Positions 44,785 to 53,000 of a stretch of DNA of 64,000 nt are shown here, piece after piece (position 1 is the first letter of the stretch; each line of letters starts with the position of its first letter). Source of the stretch: Bacteroidales bacterium (GTDB taxonomy: Bacteria; Bacteroidota; Bacteroidia; Bacteroidales; UBA932); the NCBI GenBank assembly GCA_017477245.1, contig JAFUWY010000014.1, forward strand, positions 30,163-94,162, read 5' to 3'. The notes under the pieces are model-generated. The model worked only from the letters and a program-made list of their open reading frames with translations, was not told where the DNA came from and ran no database searches. Position numbers and translations under genes: made by a program.

Positions 44785-46327
44785 GTTTCTTCGCGGGGAT
44801 TTCCTGTCGTTTGCCTTCGAGGACGGCGAGGGCGCGGATCACGCGGAAGCGGGTGTTTCGCGGCTCGATGACATCCTCGATGTAGCCCTTCTGCGCCGCC
44901 TGGTAGGGGTTGCAGAAGAGGTCGTTGTATTCCTGTTTGCGGGCCTCCGCGATCTCGGACTGCTTCGCCGGGTCGGTCTCGGCCTTGATCTCCTTGCCGT
45001 AGAGGATGCCGACAGCTCCCTCGGCGCCCATCACGGCGATGTTGGCCGTGGGCCAGGCGTAGTTGACGTCGCCGCGGAGCTGCTTGCAGCTCATCACGAT
45101 GTGCGCGCCGCCGTAGCTCTTGCGCAGGGTCACGGTGACCTTGGGGACGGTGGCCTCGCCATAGGCGAAGAGGAGCTTCGCGCCGTTGGTGATGATGGCG
45201 CCGTACTCCTGCTGCGTGCCGGGCAGGAAGCCCGGGACGTCCACGAGGGTCACGAGCGGGATGTTGAACGCGTCGCAGAAGCGCACGAAGCGGGCGCCCT
45301 TGCGGGAGGCGTTGATGTCCAGCACTCCGGCGAGCACGCCCGGCTGGTTGGCCACGATGCCCACGCTCTTGCCGCCCATGTGGGCGAAGCCGACGATGAT
45401 GTTTTTGGCGAAGTCCTTGTGGACCTCGAAGAACTCGCCGTCATCCACGATGCTGCGGATCACGCCGTACATGTCGTAGGCCTTGTTGGGGCTGTCGGGC
45501 ACGATGTCGTTGAGGGCGTCGTCCACGCGGCCCACCGGGTCGTTGGTGGGACGCTCGGGCGCGGCCTCGAGGTTGTTCTGCGGGAGGAAGGAGAGGAGCT
45601 TCTTGAGGGTGGCGATGCCTTCTTCCTCGGAGGGGGCGCTGAAATGCGCCACGCCGGACTTGGAGGCGTGGACGGCGGCGCCGCCGAGGCTCTCCTGGTC
45701 CACGTCCTCGCCCGTGACGGACTTGACGACCGCCGGGCCGGTGAGGAACATGTAGGAGGTGTCCTGCACCATCAGGGTGAAGTCGGTGAGGGCGGGGGAG
45801 TACACCGCACCGCCCGCGCAGGGGCCGAAGATGCCGCTGATCTGGGGCACCACGCCGCTGGCGAGGATGTTGCGCTCGAAGATCTCGCCGTAGCCGGCCA
45901 GGGCGTCGATGCCCTCCTGGATGCGGGCTCCGCCCGAATCGTTGAGGCCGATGACCGGTGCGCCCACGCGCACGGCCATGTCCATGACCTTGCAGATCTT
46001 CTCGGACATCGTCTTGCTCAGGGAGCCGCCGTTGACGGTGAAATCCTGCGCGAAGACGAAGACGAGGCGGCCGTCGATCGTGCCCTGTCCGGTCACGACG
46101 CCGTCGCCGTCGGGATGGGAGGCTTCCATTCCGAAGTTGGTGCAGCGGTGCTGCACGAACATGTCGAACTCCTCGAAGCTGCCCGGGTCCAGCAGCATGG
46201 CGAGACGCTCACGGGCGGTGAGCTTGCCTTTCTGGTGCTGGGCGTCGATGCGCTTCTGTCCGCCGCCGAGTTTCGCTGTGGCGCGGCGTTCGACCAATTC
46301 CTGGATTTTATCTTGTTGGATACTCAT
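44765..46327 (-). CDS. mmdA: Methylmalonyl-CoA decarboxylase alpha subunit (carboxyltransferase)
   Basis: 520 residues of the acyl-CoA carboxyltransferase family. The N-half oxyanion segment [13 protein letters not shown] and [12 protein letters not shown], and the C-half [13 protein letters not shown] and [11 protein letters not shown], are all present. With biotin carrier, beta and gamma genes downstream it forms the Na+-exporting methylmalonyl-CoA decarboxylase of the succinate-propionate pathway. A propionyl-CoA carboxylase role for the same subunit is possible. ATG 46327 ([12 protein letters not shown]) is preferred to one 27 nt upstream because a -7 box lies 24 nt before it. Confidence 0.94.
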   Translation of the reverse strand: MSIQQDKIQELVERRATAKLGGGQKRIDAQHQKGKLTARERLAMLLDPGSFEEFDMFVQHRCTNFGMEASHPDGDGVVTGQGTIDGRLVFVFAQDFTVNGGSLSKTMSEKICKVMDMAVRVGAPVIGLNDSGGARIQEGIDALAGYGEIFERNILASGVVPQISGIFGPCAGGAVYSPALTDFTLMVQDTSYMFLTGPAVVKSVTGEDVDQESLGGAAVHASKSGVAHFSAPSEEEGIATLKKLLSFLPQNNLEAAPERPTNDPVGRVDDALNDIVPDSPNKAYDMYGVIRSIVDDGEFFEVHKDFAKNIIVGFAHMGGKSVGIVANQPGVLAGVLDINASRKGARFVRFCDAFNIPLVTLVDVPGFLPGTQQEYGAIITNGAKLLFAYGEATVPKVTVTLRKSYGGAHIVMSCKQLRGDVNYAWPTANIAVMGAEGAVGILYGKEIKAETDPAKQSEIAEARKQEYNDLFCNPYQAAQKGYIEDVIEPRNTRFRVIRALAVLEGKRQEIPAKKHDNLPL

Positions 46328-46351
46328 AATTCTGAAATGCGAATAATCGGA

Positions 46352-46359
46352 CAAAATTA
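46352..46359 (-). promoter_or_regulatory. -7 box of the mmd operon
   Basis: The minus strand reads TAATTTTG, 24 nt before ATG 46327. Confidence 0.5.
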
Positions 46360-46431
46360 ATCATTTTTTCGCGCAATTCCTATACCCTTTTGCTGCCGGT
46401 CCGGAGCGGGCGGCCGGGTGCACCGGACGGG

Positions 46432-46926
46432 TCAGGCGTCGGCGAAGACCTTGCCGTCTTCGAGGGTGATCCGGAGCTTGGCGTATTCACTGTGGAAATC
46501 GTTCCGGAGCCGGTCCAGGTAGCGGGCGCATTCCCATTTGCACATGGGCAGGTCGTGCAGCAGGTAATTGCCGCAGGTTTCGGGCTGCGTGGCGGGGACT
46601 TCGTCCTGGGTGAGGATCCACTCCAGGCATTCCATGGTCAGCCGGCGCATGTCTTCCGCCGTGTAGCCGCCCAGCATGATGATGTACATGCCCGTCAGGC
46701 AGCCCATGGGGCCGACGTAGACGACATCCTCCTTGGCCCTGGAATTGCGGAACCAGGTGGCCATCAGGTGCTCCATGCTGTGCATGGCTGCCGGCGCCAC
46801 GGCGGGCTCCCGGTTGGGCTCCGTGATCCGAAGGTCGAACGTAGTGAATCCCTTGTCCTCGCGCGACACGTAGATGCCGGGCTTGAGGCGGGTATGGTCG
46901 ATTGTAAAGCTTTGAATGACTTCCAT
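46432..46926 (-). CDS. luxS: S-ribosylhomocysteine lyase
   Basis: 164 residues. Zinc ligands are H49 and H53 in HSMEHL and C118 in PETCGNY. The catalytic C76 is in GPMGCLTG, with E52 as general base. It converts S-ribosylhomocysteine to homocysteine and the autoinducer-2 precursor DPD. ATG 46926 (MEVIQSFTIDHTRL) is the family's usual start; a longer reading would cross the -7 box at 46945. It is monocistronic. Confidence 0.95.
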   Translation of the reverse strand: MEVIQSFTIDHTRLKPGIYVSREDKGFTTFDLRITEPNREPAVAPAAMHSMEHLMATWFRNSRAKEDVVYVGPMGCLTGMYIIMLGGYTAEDMRRLTMECLEWILTQDEVPATQPETCGNYLLHDLPMCKWECARYLDRLRNDFHSEYAKLRITLEDGKVFADA

Positions 46927-46944
46927 ACGAAATGCATTGATGGG

Positions 46945-46967
46945 CAAAGATACGCATTTACCCGGAA
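46945..46967 (-). promoter_or_regulatory. luxS promoter with 22-nt segment shared with another promoter
   Basis: The minus-strand -7 box TATCTTTG is at 46945-46952. The 22 nt at 46946-46967 are identical to 49225-49246 upstream of a lipoprotein gene. Confidence 0.6.
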
Positions 46968-46996
46968 AACGCATACCCGCCGTTCGCCGTCTTTCC

Positions 46997-47464
46997 CTAG
47001 ACGGAATGCGCTCCTTCCAGGATCTGCTTGGCGGCGTTCTTGGTGTCGACCTTTTCGATGATGCGCTCCAGGATGCCGTCCTCGTCGAAGATGAAGGTAC
47101 GGCGAAGCGTCCCCAGGACGGTCTTCCCGTACATCTTCTTCTCGCCGATGGCGCCGAAATCTTCGTGCATCTGCCGGGTGGTGTCCGCGAGGAGCGTGAA
47201 GGGCAGCGCGTGCCTGGCCGCGAATCCGGCGTGGGATTTCCCGGAATCTTTGCTCACGCCGACCACGTTGTAGCCGGCGGCCTTGAGGGCCTCCCAGTTG
47301 TCCCGGATGGAGCAGGCCTCCGCCGTGCATCCGGAGGTATTGTCCTTGGGGTAGAAGTAGATGACGGTTTTCTTTCCCTTGCCGATGAAATCCGCTGATT
47401 TCACGGCGTTCCCGTCCTGGTCCAGGACCTCGAAGGACGGCATTATATCTCCGATGGTTAGCAT
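46997..47464 (-). CDS. bcp: Thiol peroxidase (BCP-type peroxiredoxin)
   Basis: 155 residues. The peroxidatic C46 and resolving C51 lie in DNTSGCTAEACSIRD, the pattern of BCP/PrxQ enzymes. It reduces H2O2 and alkyl hydroperoxides with thioredoxin in the cytoplasm. It is monocistronic, 70 nt upstream of luxS on the same strand. Confidence 0.95.
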   Translation of the reverse strand: MLTIGDIMPSFEVLDQDGNAVKSADFIGKGKKTVIYFYPKDNTSGCTAEACSIRDNWEALKAAGYNVVGVSKDSGKSHAGFAARHALPFTLLADTTRQMHEDFGAIGEKKMYGKTVLGTLRRTFIFDEDGILERIIEKVDTKNAAKQILEGAHSV

Positions 47465-47542
47465 AACAGTGTCTTTTGTCCGCTAATTTACAAATCGTTT
47501 GCCGGAATCCAAAGACCCGAAGGCATGGCAACCAGCCCTGTC

Positions 47543-48607
47543 TTACCGGGACTTCGCGTAGTGCTTCTCCAGCCTGCGGGCTTCGCGCCGCGTGATGGGG
47601 ATCACGCTGCCGTGCTTGGGCGAGGTGAAGTTCGTCGCTTTCATCACGCCTTCATTGAAGCGTCCCAGGGGCGTCCAGGTCTTGAAGTCCGTGGTCTCCA
47701 CGAAACCGAAGTTGTGGGGATTGATGCTGAAGATGTCGTACATCGTCACCCATTTATCCTCGCCGATCCGCTTCCAGGTGTTGGGTGCTTCGCAGGCTCC
47801 CGGCTCGCTGTCGATCTGAGCGTCGTTGTAGGCCTCGAAGTGGTTGATCCGGTCCGAAACCATGTATTTGATCCCGCCCGGGTTTTCCTGCGCCACGTAC
47901 GTCATGAACCAGCGCCCGTCGGGCATCGGGCAGATGTCCGCGTCCAGCACCTGGATCCGGGGATCCGGATACTCGAAGAGAAGCGCGGGCTCCGTGACCA
48001 ACGTGGTGAAATCCTCGTCGGCGTAGCTGTAGTAAAGCTTGGTGCGGCTGCCGTCGACGTGCTCGCCCTCGGGCCGCTGGCGGATGGTGAAATACACCAT
48101 CATCTTCCGCTCCTGCGGGTCCCAGATGGTCTCCGGCGCCCAGGCGCAGCCGAGCTCGCCGAAGCGCTCCGGGAACAGCCGGTCGATCCGCACGATGCTG
48201 TGGGTCCAGTGGATCAGGTCCTTGGATTTCATGAAGATGAGGCCACGGTTGTTGCCCCAGCCGTAGTAGGCGTCCCGCTCCCACTGCGTGTCGCGGAACC
48301 CCGCCCGCTGCCCGTAGATGTGCAGGTCGGTCATCACGATGTAGAACGTCCCGTCCGGGCCCCGCTGGATGTGCGGGTCGCGGATGCCGCCCTGCTCGGA
48401 GATGTCCTTGCCGTCGATGATGGGCTGGCCGTCGTTGAGGGCGGTGAACTCGTAGCCGTCGTAGCTGAGGGCCATGAACAGCGAGTGCGTCGGGTCGTTG
48501 AAGTAGGTGAAGAGGTAGGCGCCCATCCGCGCCTCTTGCGAGCAGGCGGCGAGCAGCGGGAGCGCGAGGAGCGCTGCCCGCAGGAGGAGGAATCGTGATC
48601 TTTTCAT
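47543..48607 (-). CDS. GH43-like beta-propeller lipoprotein
   Basis: 354 residues with a lipoprotein signal (LLAAC, C22). A five-bladed propeller-type glycosidase domain follows, with the segments QGGIRDPHI, CAWAPETIWDPQ and the VLDADICPMPDGRW block, as in GH43-type arabinosidases or xylosidases. ATG 48607 starts the signal peptide and lies 5 nt after a perfect promoter. The substrate is unknown; an arabinose- or xylose-containing glycan is likely. Confidence 0.85.
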   Translation of the reverse strand: MKRSRFLLLRAALLALPLLAACSQEARMGAYLFTYFNDPTHSLFMALSYDGYEFTALNDGQPIIDGKDISEQGGIRDPHIQRGPDGTFYIVMTDLHIYGQRAGFRDTQWERDAYYGWGNNRGLIFMKSKDLIHWTHSIVRIDRLFPERFGELGCAWAPETIWDPQERKMMVYFTIRQRPEGEHVDGSRTKLYYSYADEDFTTLVTEPALLFEYPDPRIQVLDADICPMPDGRWFMTYVAQENPGGIKYMVSDRINHFEAYNDAQIDSEPGACEAPNTWKRIGEDKWVTMYDIFSINPHNFGFVETTDFKTWTPLGRFNEGVMKATNFTSPKHGSVIPITRREARRLEKHYAKSR

Positions 48608-48612
48608 ATTCC

Positions 48613-48643
48613 CAAATATACGATTATCCCACGACTGGCCAAA
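48613..48643 (-). promoter_or_regulatory. Promoter of the GH43-like gene
   Basis: On the minus strand: TTTG (48640-48643), 19 nt, TATATTTG (48613-48620). The ATG follows after 5 nt, so the mRNA should be leaderless. Confidence 0.75.
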
Positions 48644-48656
48644 ACCTTCCCTTGGC

Positions 48657-48742
48657 GTGCATATCGTCCCATCCGCTGGACCCATATGAGCGATTTTGGC
48701 CATTTTTGCTCATATCGTCCCCGAGTTTGGACCCATATGCAC
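48657..48742. repeat. Two tandem 29-nt dyads with identical arms and different loops
   Basis: Unit 1 (48661-48689 approximately) and unit 2 (48710-48738 approximately) both read CATAT-C-GTCC, 8-nt loop, GGAC-CC-ATATG. The loops are CATCCGCT and CCGAGTTT. The flanks add GTGCATAT / ATATGCAC at the outside and ATGAGC / GCTCAT between the units. The block lies just upstream of the GH43-like promoter. Confidence 0.7.
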
Positions 48743-48765
48743 ACTTGAGGCTATCTGGTCACCGG

Positions 48766-49203
48766 TTATCTGTAGCGACGGAAGGTATAGGTGGTGGGGA
48801 TGCCCACGGATGCTTTCTGGAGGACCAGTTTCGTGCGGGTCATTTCAAGGACTTGGTATGTCCCGGAGAGGCGCATTTCATATTGGAGACCTTGCGTGAG
48901 CCAGAGCGTCTTCGTGAAACTGATTTGTTTCCTGGACGCATTATAGGAGAATTGCGCTCCGTCGACATCCACGTCCTTGAGGTCGAACTGCGTGAAACTT
49001 CCTTTCTTGGCCAGGGCGATGCGGGGCTCGCTCAGGGAGAGATAGAAGTGGACGCCGGAATAATCGACCTGGTTCTTGGACTCCAGCGCCCAGACACCGT
49101 AGATGGACCCTGTGTAATCTCCGGTATGTTTGACGTTGGACACCCCGCAGGATGTGAAGAGAGCCAGGCAGGCGACAAGAGACGCAAATAACAATTTCTT
49201 CAT
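48766..49203 (-). CDS. Small lipocalin-like lipoprotein
   Basis: 145 residues with lipobox FTSC (C19) and about 120 residues of predicted beta-strand. The pattern GVWALESKNQVDYSG... and TYQVLEMTRTKLVLQ resembles lipocalin-like domains of Bacteroidota lipoproteins (a strand set ending in a TYTFRR-type strand). ATG 49203 starts the signal. The function is unknown. The promoter shares 22 nt with that of luxS. Confidence 0.75.
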   Translation of the reverse strand: MKKLLFASLVACLALFTSCGVSNVKHTGDYTGSIYGVWALESKNQVDYSGVHFYLSLSEPRIALAKKGSFTQFDLKDVDVDGAQFSYNASRKQISFTKTLWLTQGLQYEMRLSGTYQVLEMTRTKLVLQKASVGIPTTYTFRRYR

Positions 49204-49223
49204 GGGATTACGTTTTGTTGGCA

Positions 49224-49246
49224 TAAAGATACGCATTTACCCGGAA
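49224..49246 (-). promoter_or_regulatory. Promoter of the lipocalin-like gene, shared segment with luxS
   Basis: The minus-strand -7-like box TATCTTTA is at 49224-49231. Bases 49225-49246 are identical to 46946-46967. Confidence 0.55.
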
Positions 49247-49286
49247 TACCGGATACCGTTCCGGTATCTTGATAATCCCCGGCGGG

Positions 49287-49904
49287 CTAGGGGATCCACC
49301 TTCTGACGATCTCCTTGATGCGTCCGTTCTCGGTGCGGACCCTGGTGTTGTACGGGCTGAAGACGCGCCTGGATGATTCCAGGGCGTCGATGTGGGGCTT
49401 CACGAAGGTGATGGTGTCGACGGGGTCGGTCGGTTCCGTGCCGCAGTCGATGATCCTGAAACCGTCATCGAGGATCAGCTCGACCTCTCCCATTTCACGA
49501 TAGATGGAATGGTCGTCGAAGGTGGCGCCGCGCCAGGTGCCGTCCTTGCCGGCCTGCAGGTACGCCCCGCCTTCTTCCACGCCGCCGTTCACCGTCAGAT
49601 AGTCTCCGTCCCTGACGATGCTTTCCACGACAATGTCCCTGGCATCGAACACGAGCGTGTCGCCTTTCTTCATGCCGCCGATCCGGGCGGCGTCATAGAA
49701 GGCCTCCTCGTACAGCGTGAGGGTAAGGTTGCTGCCCCTCCAGTTGAAGTCATCCGCCGTGAAGGCGGCGGGGAACGTGCAGTCGGAGAGGTTTTCGGTG
49801 GAGTATCCTGCGGGAAGCGGTGCGATCCGCTGGCAGACGGTCCCTTTTCCAGCACAGGCCGTGATCATGACCGCCGCTGCGAACAATGCGAATGGTTTTC
49901 TCAT
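49287..49904 (-). CDS. Lipoprotein of unknown function
   Basis: 205 residues with a lipoprotein signal (VMITAC, C17). The remainder is rich in short beta-strand patterns (GDTLVFDARDIVVESIVRDGDYLTVNGGVEEGGAYLQ). I do not recognise a family. The gene is on the same strand as the lipocalin-like gene, 83 nt upstream of it. Confidence 0.75.
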   Translation of the reverse strand: MRKPFALFAAAVMITACAGKGTVCQRIAPLPAGYSTENLSDCTFPAAFTADDFNWRGSNLTLTLYEEAFYDAARIGGMKKGDTLVFDARDIVVESIVRDGDYLTVNGGVEEGGAYLQAGKDGTWRGATFDDHSIYREMGEVELILDDGFRIIDCGTEPTDPVDTITFVKPHIDALESSRRVFSPYNTRVRTENGRIKEIVRRWIP

Positions 49905-50036
49905 ATCTGAATGCTGTTAGCCTTATCCCTTTCGTCAAAAGACATGCCAGCGCCTCTGCCAGGACATCCTGTCAGATTTCGCGTCCATTTGATTATCGCT
50001 CACACCAAGAAGGTTATTCCACATTGATTTTCAGCT

Positions 50037-50084
50037 AGTTACGAATTAACCTTCGGAAAAACTTCCGAAGGTTAATTCGTAACT
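50037..50084. repeat. 48-nt palindrome, family member B
   Basis: Two perfect 22-nt arms with a 4-nt loop (AAAC); core ACCTTCGGAA and outer GTTACGAA. It shares its architecture and core with the palindrome at 16827-16870 but differs at paired positions. The surrounding 49905-50133 has no gene that I can see. Confidence 0.85.
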
Positions 50085-50133
50085 GATTGATTATGAGGTA
50101 TCGGGTTGCGCCAAGCGCCGGAAATGTGAAAAA

Positions 50134-50161
50134 AAGCCGCAGGTTGAATCCTGCGGCTTTC
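50134..50161 (-). terminator. Terminator of tRNA-Pro
   Basis: AGCCGCAGG / CCTGCGGCT stem with an A-tract to its left, i.e. a T-tract on the minus strand. Confidence 0.85.
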
Positions 50162-50165
50162 TCTG

Positions 50166-50238
50166 TCTGGGTGACTTGACTCGAACAAGCGACCTCCTGG
50201 TCCCTAACCAGGTGCGCTACCAACTGCGCCACACCCAG
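50166..50238 (-). tRNA. tRNA-Pro (anticodon AGG)
   Basis: A 73-nt cloverleaf on the minus strand. The acceptor CTGGGTG/CACCCAG (C1-G72) is followed by D-arm GCGC/GCGC, anticodon stem CCTGG/CCAGG with loop TTAGGGA, T-arm GCTTG/CAAGT and discriminator A73. G35, G36, G37 and C1-G72 fit proline identity. Position 34 is A, which is rare in bacterial proline tRNAs. CCA is not encoded. Confidence 0.85.
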
Positions 50239-50257
50239 ATGCCCTCGAAAGGGATTG

Positions 50258-50265
50258 CAAAGATA
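50258..50265 (-). promoter_or_regulatory. -7 box of tRNA-Pro
   Basis: The minus strand reads TATCTTTG, 19 nt before the tRNA 5' end. Confidence 0.55.
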
Positions 50266-50306
50266 GACAATTTTTTTAGAATTGTATCCTTTCGAGGCAA
50301 AAAATC

Positions 50307-51476
50307 TCAGGAGCGGCCCATTTCCGTCTCTTCTTCGTCGCTGTCTCCGAGGGTCTCCCGGTCGGGGATCAGCCTGTGGACCGGCTTCCAGTGGTAGAAG
50401 AAGCGGCTGGCGATCACGCGGACGACGGTGTAGGCGGGGATGGCGACGAGCATGCCGACGGCGCCGCCGATGTGGCCGGCGATCAGCAGGACGATGAAGA
50501 TCTCCAGCGGATGCGCCTTGATGGAGGTGGAGTAGATGAGCGGCTGGTAGATGAAGTTGTCCACCAGCTGCGCCGTGAGCATCAGCGCCAGCACGATCAG
50601 GGCGAACCACCAGAAGTTCACGGCCAGGCCGACGCCGGTGGTGTACTTGAGGATGATACTGAGGATGACGCCGACCACCTCGCCGATCAGCGGACCCACG
50701 TACGGGATGACGTTGAGGATGCCGGCGATGAAGGCGATGCCGAGCGCGTTGGCGGCGCCGATGCGCGCCACGAGCCAGAGCAGCAGGAAGTCCACGAGCA
50801 TCACGCCGAGGATCTCGATCACCAGGCCGATGAAGTACCGGGACAGCAGGCCCTCGATCTCCAGGATCGTCGTGCCGACCGTGGCTTCGTGGCGGTCGGG
50901 CACCAGGGCGGCGACGATCTTGCCGAACAGCTGCTCATCCTTGATGAAGAAGAAGGAGATGAAGACCGTCGCGAACGCCCCCACGGCGAAGTTGGCCACC
51001 GTGGACGCCACGGAGCCCAGGATGCCGGAGATGGCGGAGAAGCTGGTCATCTCCTTGAGCTTCTCGACCACCAGGGCCACGCCGTCGAAGTCCTTTCCCA
51101 GGAAGGGGAACGTGGCGACGAGCCATTCGTTGATGTTCTCGAGGATGCTGTTCTGCGGCAGGAACTGGCTCCCGCTGGCCGCCTCGCGGATGATGCCGGA
51201 CACCACCGGGATGATCTGCGTGACGACGAGGATGAGCCCCAGGAAGATGATGACGAGGGTGAGGACGGCGAGCAGCCAGTCCGGGGCCGTGCGCCCCTTG
51301 ATCCGGACCTTGCGGAGCGCGCGCACGACCGGCTGGCCGATCAGCGACACCACGAAGGCGGCGATGATGTAGACCAGCACGCTGCGGAAATACCAGCACA
51401 GCAAGGCGATGATGGTGAAGATGGCCGTGCCGATGATCAGCCGGGCCAGCCGGTCGATGCTGCGTTCCTGTTCCAT
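50307..51476 (-). CDS. AI-2E family transporter (PerM-like)
   Basis: 389 residues with seven to eight membrane helices. Two lie at the N-terminus, then comes a roughly 110-residue extramembrane segment, then the conserved C-terminal helices with NVIPYVGPLIGE and LVDNFIYQPLIYS. The C-terminus is acidic (DSDEEETEMG). Family members export small molecules, including Na+/H+ exchange in some. It starts 3 nt after the DUF4301 gene. Confidence 0.92.
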   Translation of the reverse strand: MEQERSIDRLARLIIGTAIFTIIALLCWYFRSVLVYIIAAFVVSLIGQPVVRALRKVRIKGRTAPDWLLAVLTLVIIFLGLILVVTQIIPVVSGIIREAASGSQFLPQNSILENINEWLVATFPFLGKDFDGVALVVEKLKEMTSFSAISGILGSVASTVANFAVGAFATVFISFFFIKDEQLFGKIVAALVPDRHEATVGTTILEIEGLLSRYFIGLVIEILGVMLVDFLLLWLVARIGAANALGIAFIAGILNVIPYVGPLIGEVVGVILSIILKYTTGVGLAVNFWWFALIVLALMLTAQLVDNFIYQPLIYSTSIKAHPLEIFIVLLIAGHIGGAVGMLVAIPAYTVVRVIASRFFYHWKPVHRLIPDRETLGDSDEEETEMGRS

Positions 51477-51479
51477 AAG

Positions 51480-52985
51480 CTATTGATGTGCTTCCCGGAG
51501 CAGGTCCAGGACTACCTTGACGGGGTTGAAGGTCTCGATCGGGACCTCGACGAAGAGGGTGTTCCAGTCGGACATGGAGCCGTTCCAGAGACCCGGGAGC
51601 TCGAGGGCCCGCAGTTCGCGGCCCTGGTAGCTCTTGGCGCTGATCAGGCCGGTCTCCTCGTCGACGTGGTCGAGCAGGTTGAACTTGCTGCCGTCGTGGC
51701 GGCGCAGGCAGCAGACCAGGTCCACCGGGTTGAAGTGCGTGGCGGCCTTCAGGCAGGCGACGGCCTGCGGGTCGTCCGGGTTGATCTGGGCGCCCTCGAG
51801 GATCTGCAGGGAAGTGGAGCCGTCCTTGGCGCGGATGATGAACGGGCCGCCGCCCGGCTCGCCCAGGTTCTTGACCATGCCGCAGACGCGGATCGGGCGG
51901 TCCAGCTTGGCGCGCAGCGCCTGGGCGCGGTCGCGGCTGTCCTTGGCCGCGGGCATCTCGATGCAGAGCTCGTCGCGCAGGAAGGCCTCGATCTCGTTGC
52001 AGAGCTCCTGGCATTCGGGCGTGGCGAAGGGGTCGTCCTGGTTCATGTTGTACACGGGCACATAGGAGAAGTCGGCCATCTCCTTGCGCATCTGCGTGAG
52101 CTGGTCCAGGGCGAAGATGTAGCCGTGGATACGGTCGCGCAGCTCCAGCGCGCGGCCCATCAGGACCTTCTTCCAGCGGTAGGTGGCCGGCTGCATGCGC
52201 TCCACGCAGACGTTGTCTATGTTCTTGATGCTCACGAGTTCGGCGTCCAGCTCATTGAGGTTGTAGATGAGCGCGCCGTGGCCCGCGGGGCGGGTGAGGA
52301 TGCTGCCGTCCTCCTTGAGGAAGGGCTTGCCCTCGGCGTCGACCGCGAGGGTGTCGGTGTCCTTGGACTGGTAGGTGAAGGTGATGTTGTAGCGGACCCC
52401 GTAGCGGGCCTCATACTCCGCGCGGATGTCCTCCACGGCGGCCTCGAACAGGGCGCGGTGCTCCGGGGAGATGGTGACGACCAGGTCCACGCTGCCGTCG
52501 GCGTTGCGCATGTAGGCCTGGCCTTCCACGAAGTGCTCGGCCAGGGCGGTGCGCACTTCGCCTGGGTAGCGGTGGAACTTCAGCACGCCCTTGGGCTTGC
52601 TGCCGTAGGCGAGGCCGGCGTCGGTGAGGAGCTTGCGGGCCGTCGCGGCGGGGTCGAAGGGGGCGGTCCCGAACACGTCGGGGGAGTAGAAGGCGAATTT
52701 CTCCAGGTTGGCGGCCAGCTTCTCCGTGGAAGCGTTGGGCGTGTCCATCCCGGCGAAGATGTCCTTGAACATGCGGGAGGCGGCGCCGGAGGCGGGCACG
52801 AACTTGCAGCGTCCGTGGACCTCGGCCTGCTCGGCGTAGCGGACGGCTTCGTCCTGCTGCTCTTCGCTCAGTACTTCAATGCCGCGCGCCGGCGTGGCGG
52901 GGGCGACGATTTCCAGCCAGGGGAAACCTTTGCGGAAGCGCTCGATCTGCGCATTCATGGTGGCTTTGTCCATAGTGTTATTCAT
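51480..52985 (-). CDS. DUF4301 family protein
   Basis: 501 residues of DUF4301, a cytoplasmic Bacteroidota family. The segment KFVPASGAASRMFKD resembles the nucleotide-binding start of sugar-nucleotide pyrophosphorylases, so nucleotidyl transfer is possible but not shown. The start could be 52985 or the in-frame ATG at 52973. It lies 15 nt after pdxB in the recF-DUF721-pdxB string. Confidence 0.88.
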   Translation of the reverse strand: MNNTMDKATMNAQIERFRKGFPWLEIVAPATPARGIEVLSEEQQDEAVRYAEQAEVHGRCKFVPASGAASRMFKDIFAGMDTPNASTEKLAANLEKFAFYSPDVFGTAPFDPAATARKLLTDAGLAYGSKPKGVLKFHRYPGEVRTALAEHFVEGQAYMRNADGSVDLVVTISPEHRALFEAAVEDIRAEYEARYGVRYNITFTYQSKDTDTLAVDAEGKPFLKEDGSILTRPAGHGALIYNLNELDAELVSIKNIDNVCVERMQPATYRWKKVLMGRALELRDRIHGYIFALDQLTQMRKEMADFSYVPVYNMNQDDPFATPECQELCNEIEAFLRDELCIEMPAAKDSRDRAQALRAKLDRPIRVCGMVKNLGEPGGGPFIIRAKDGSTSLQILEGAQINPDDPQAVACLKAATHFNPVDLVCCLRRHDGSKFNLLDHVDEETGLISAKSYQGRELRALELPGLWNGSMSDWNTLFVEVPIETFNPVKVVLDLLREAHQ

Positions 52986-53000
52986 GGGGTTTGGTTTGTG

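Noticed and set aside
42792-46327. Oxaloacetate or glutaconyl-CoA decarboxylase
   Set aside because: The carboxyltransferase is of the propionyl/methylmalonyl-CoA type, not the OadA pyruvate-carboxylase-like type, and no glutaconyl-CoA pathway genes are present.
48595-49191. A plus-strand frame containing repeated ISS-x-x-LDPY
   Set aside because: The amino-acid repeat simply translates the tandem DNA dyads and then runs antisense to the lipocalin-like gene.
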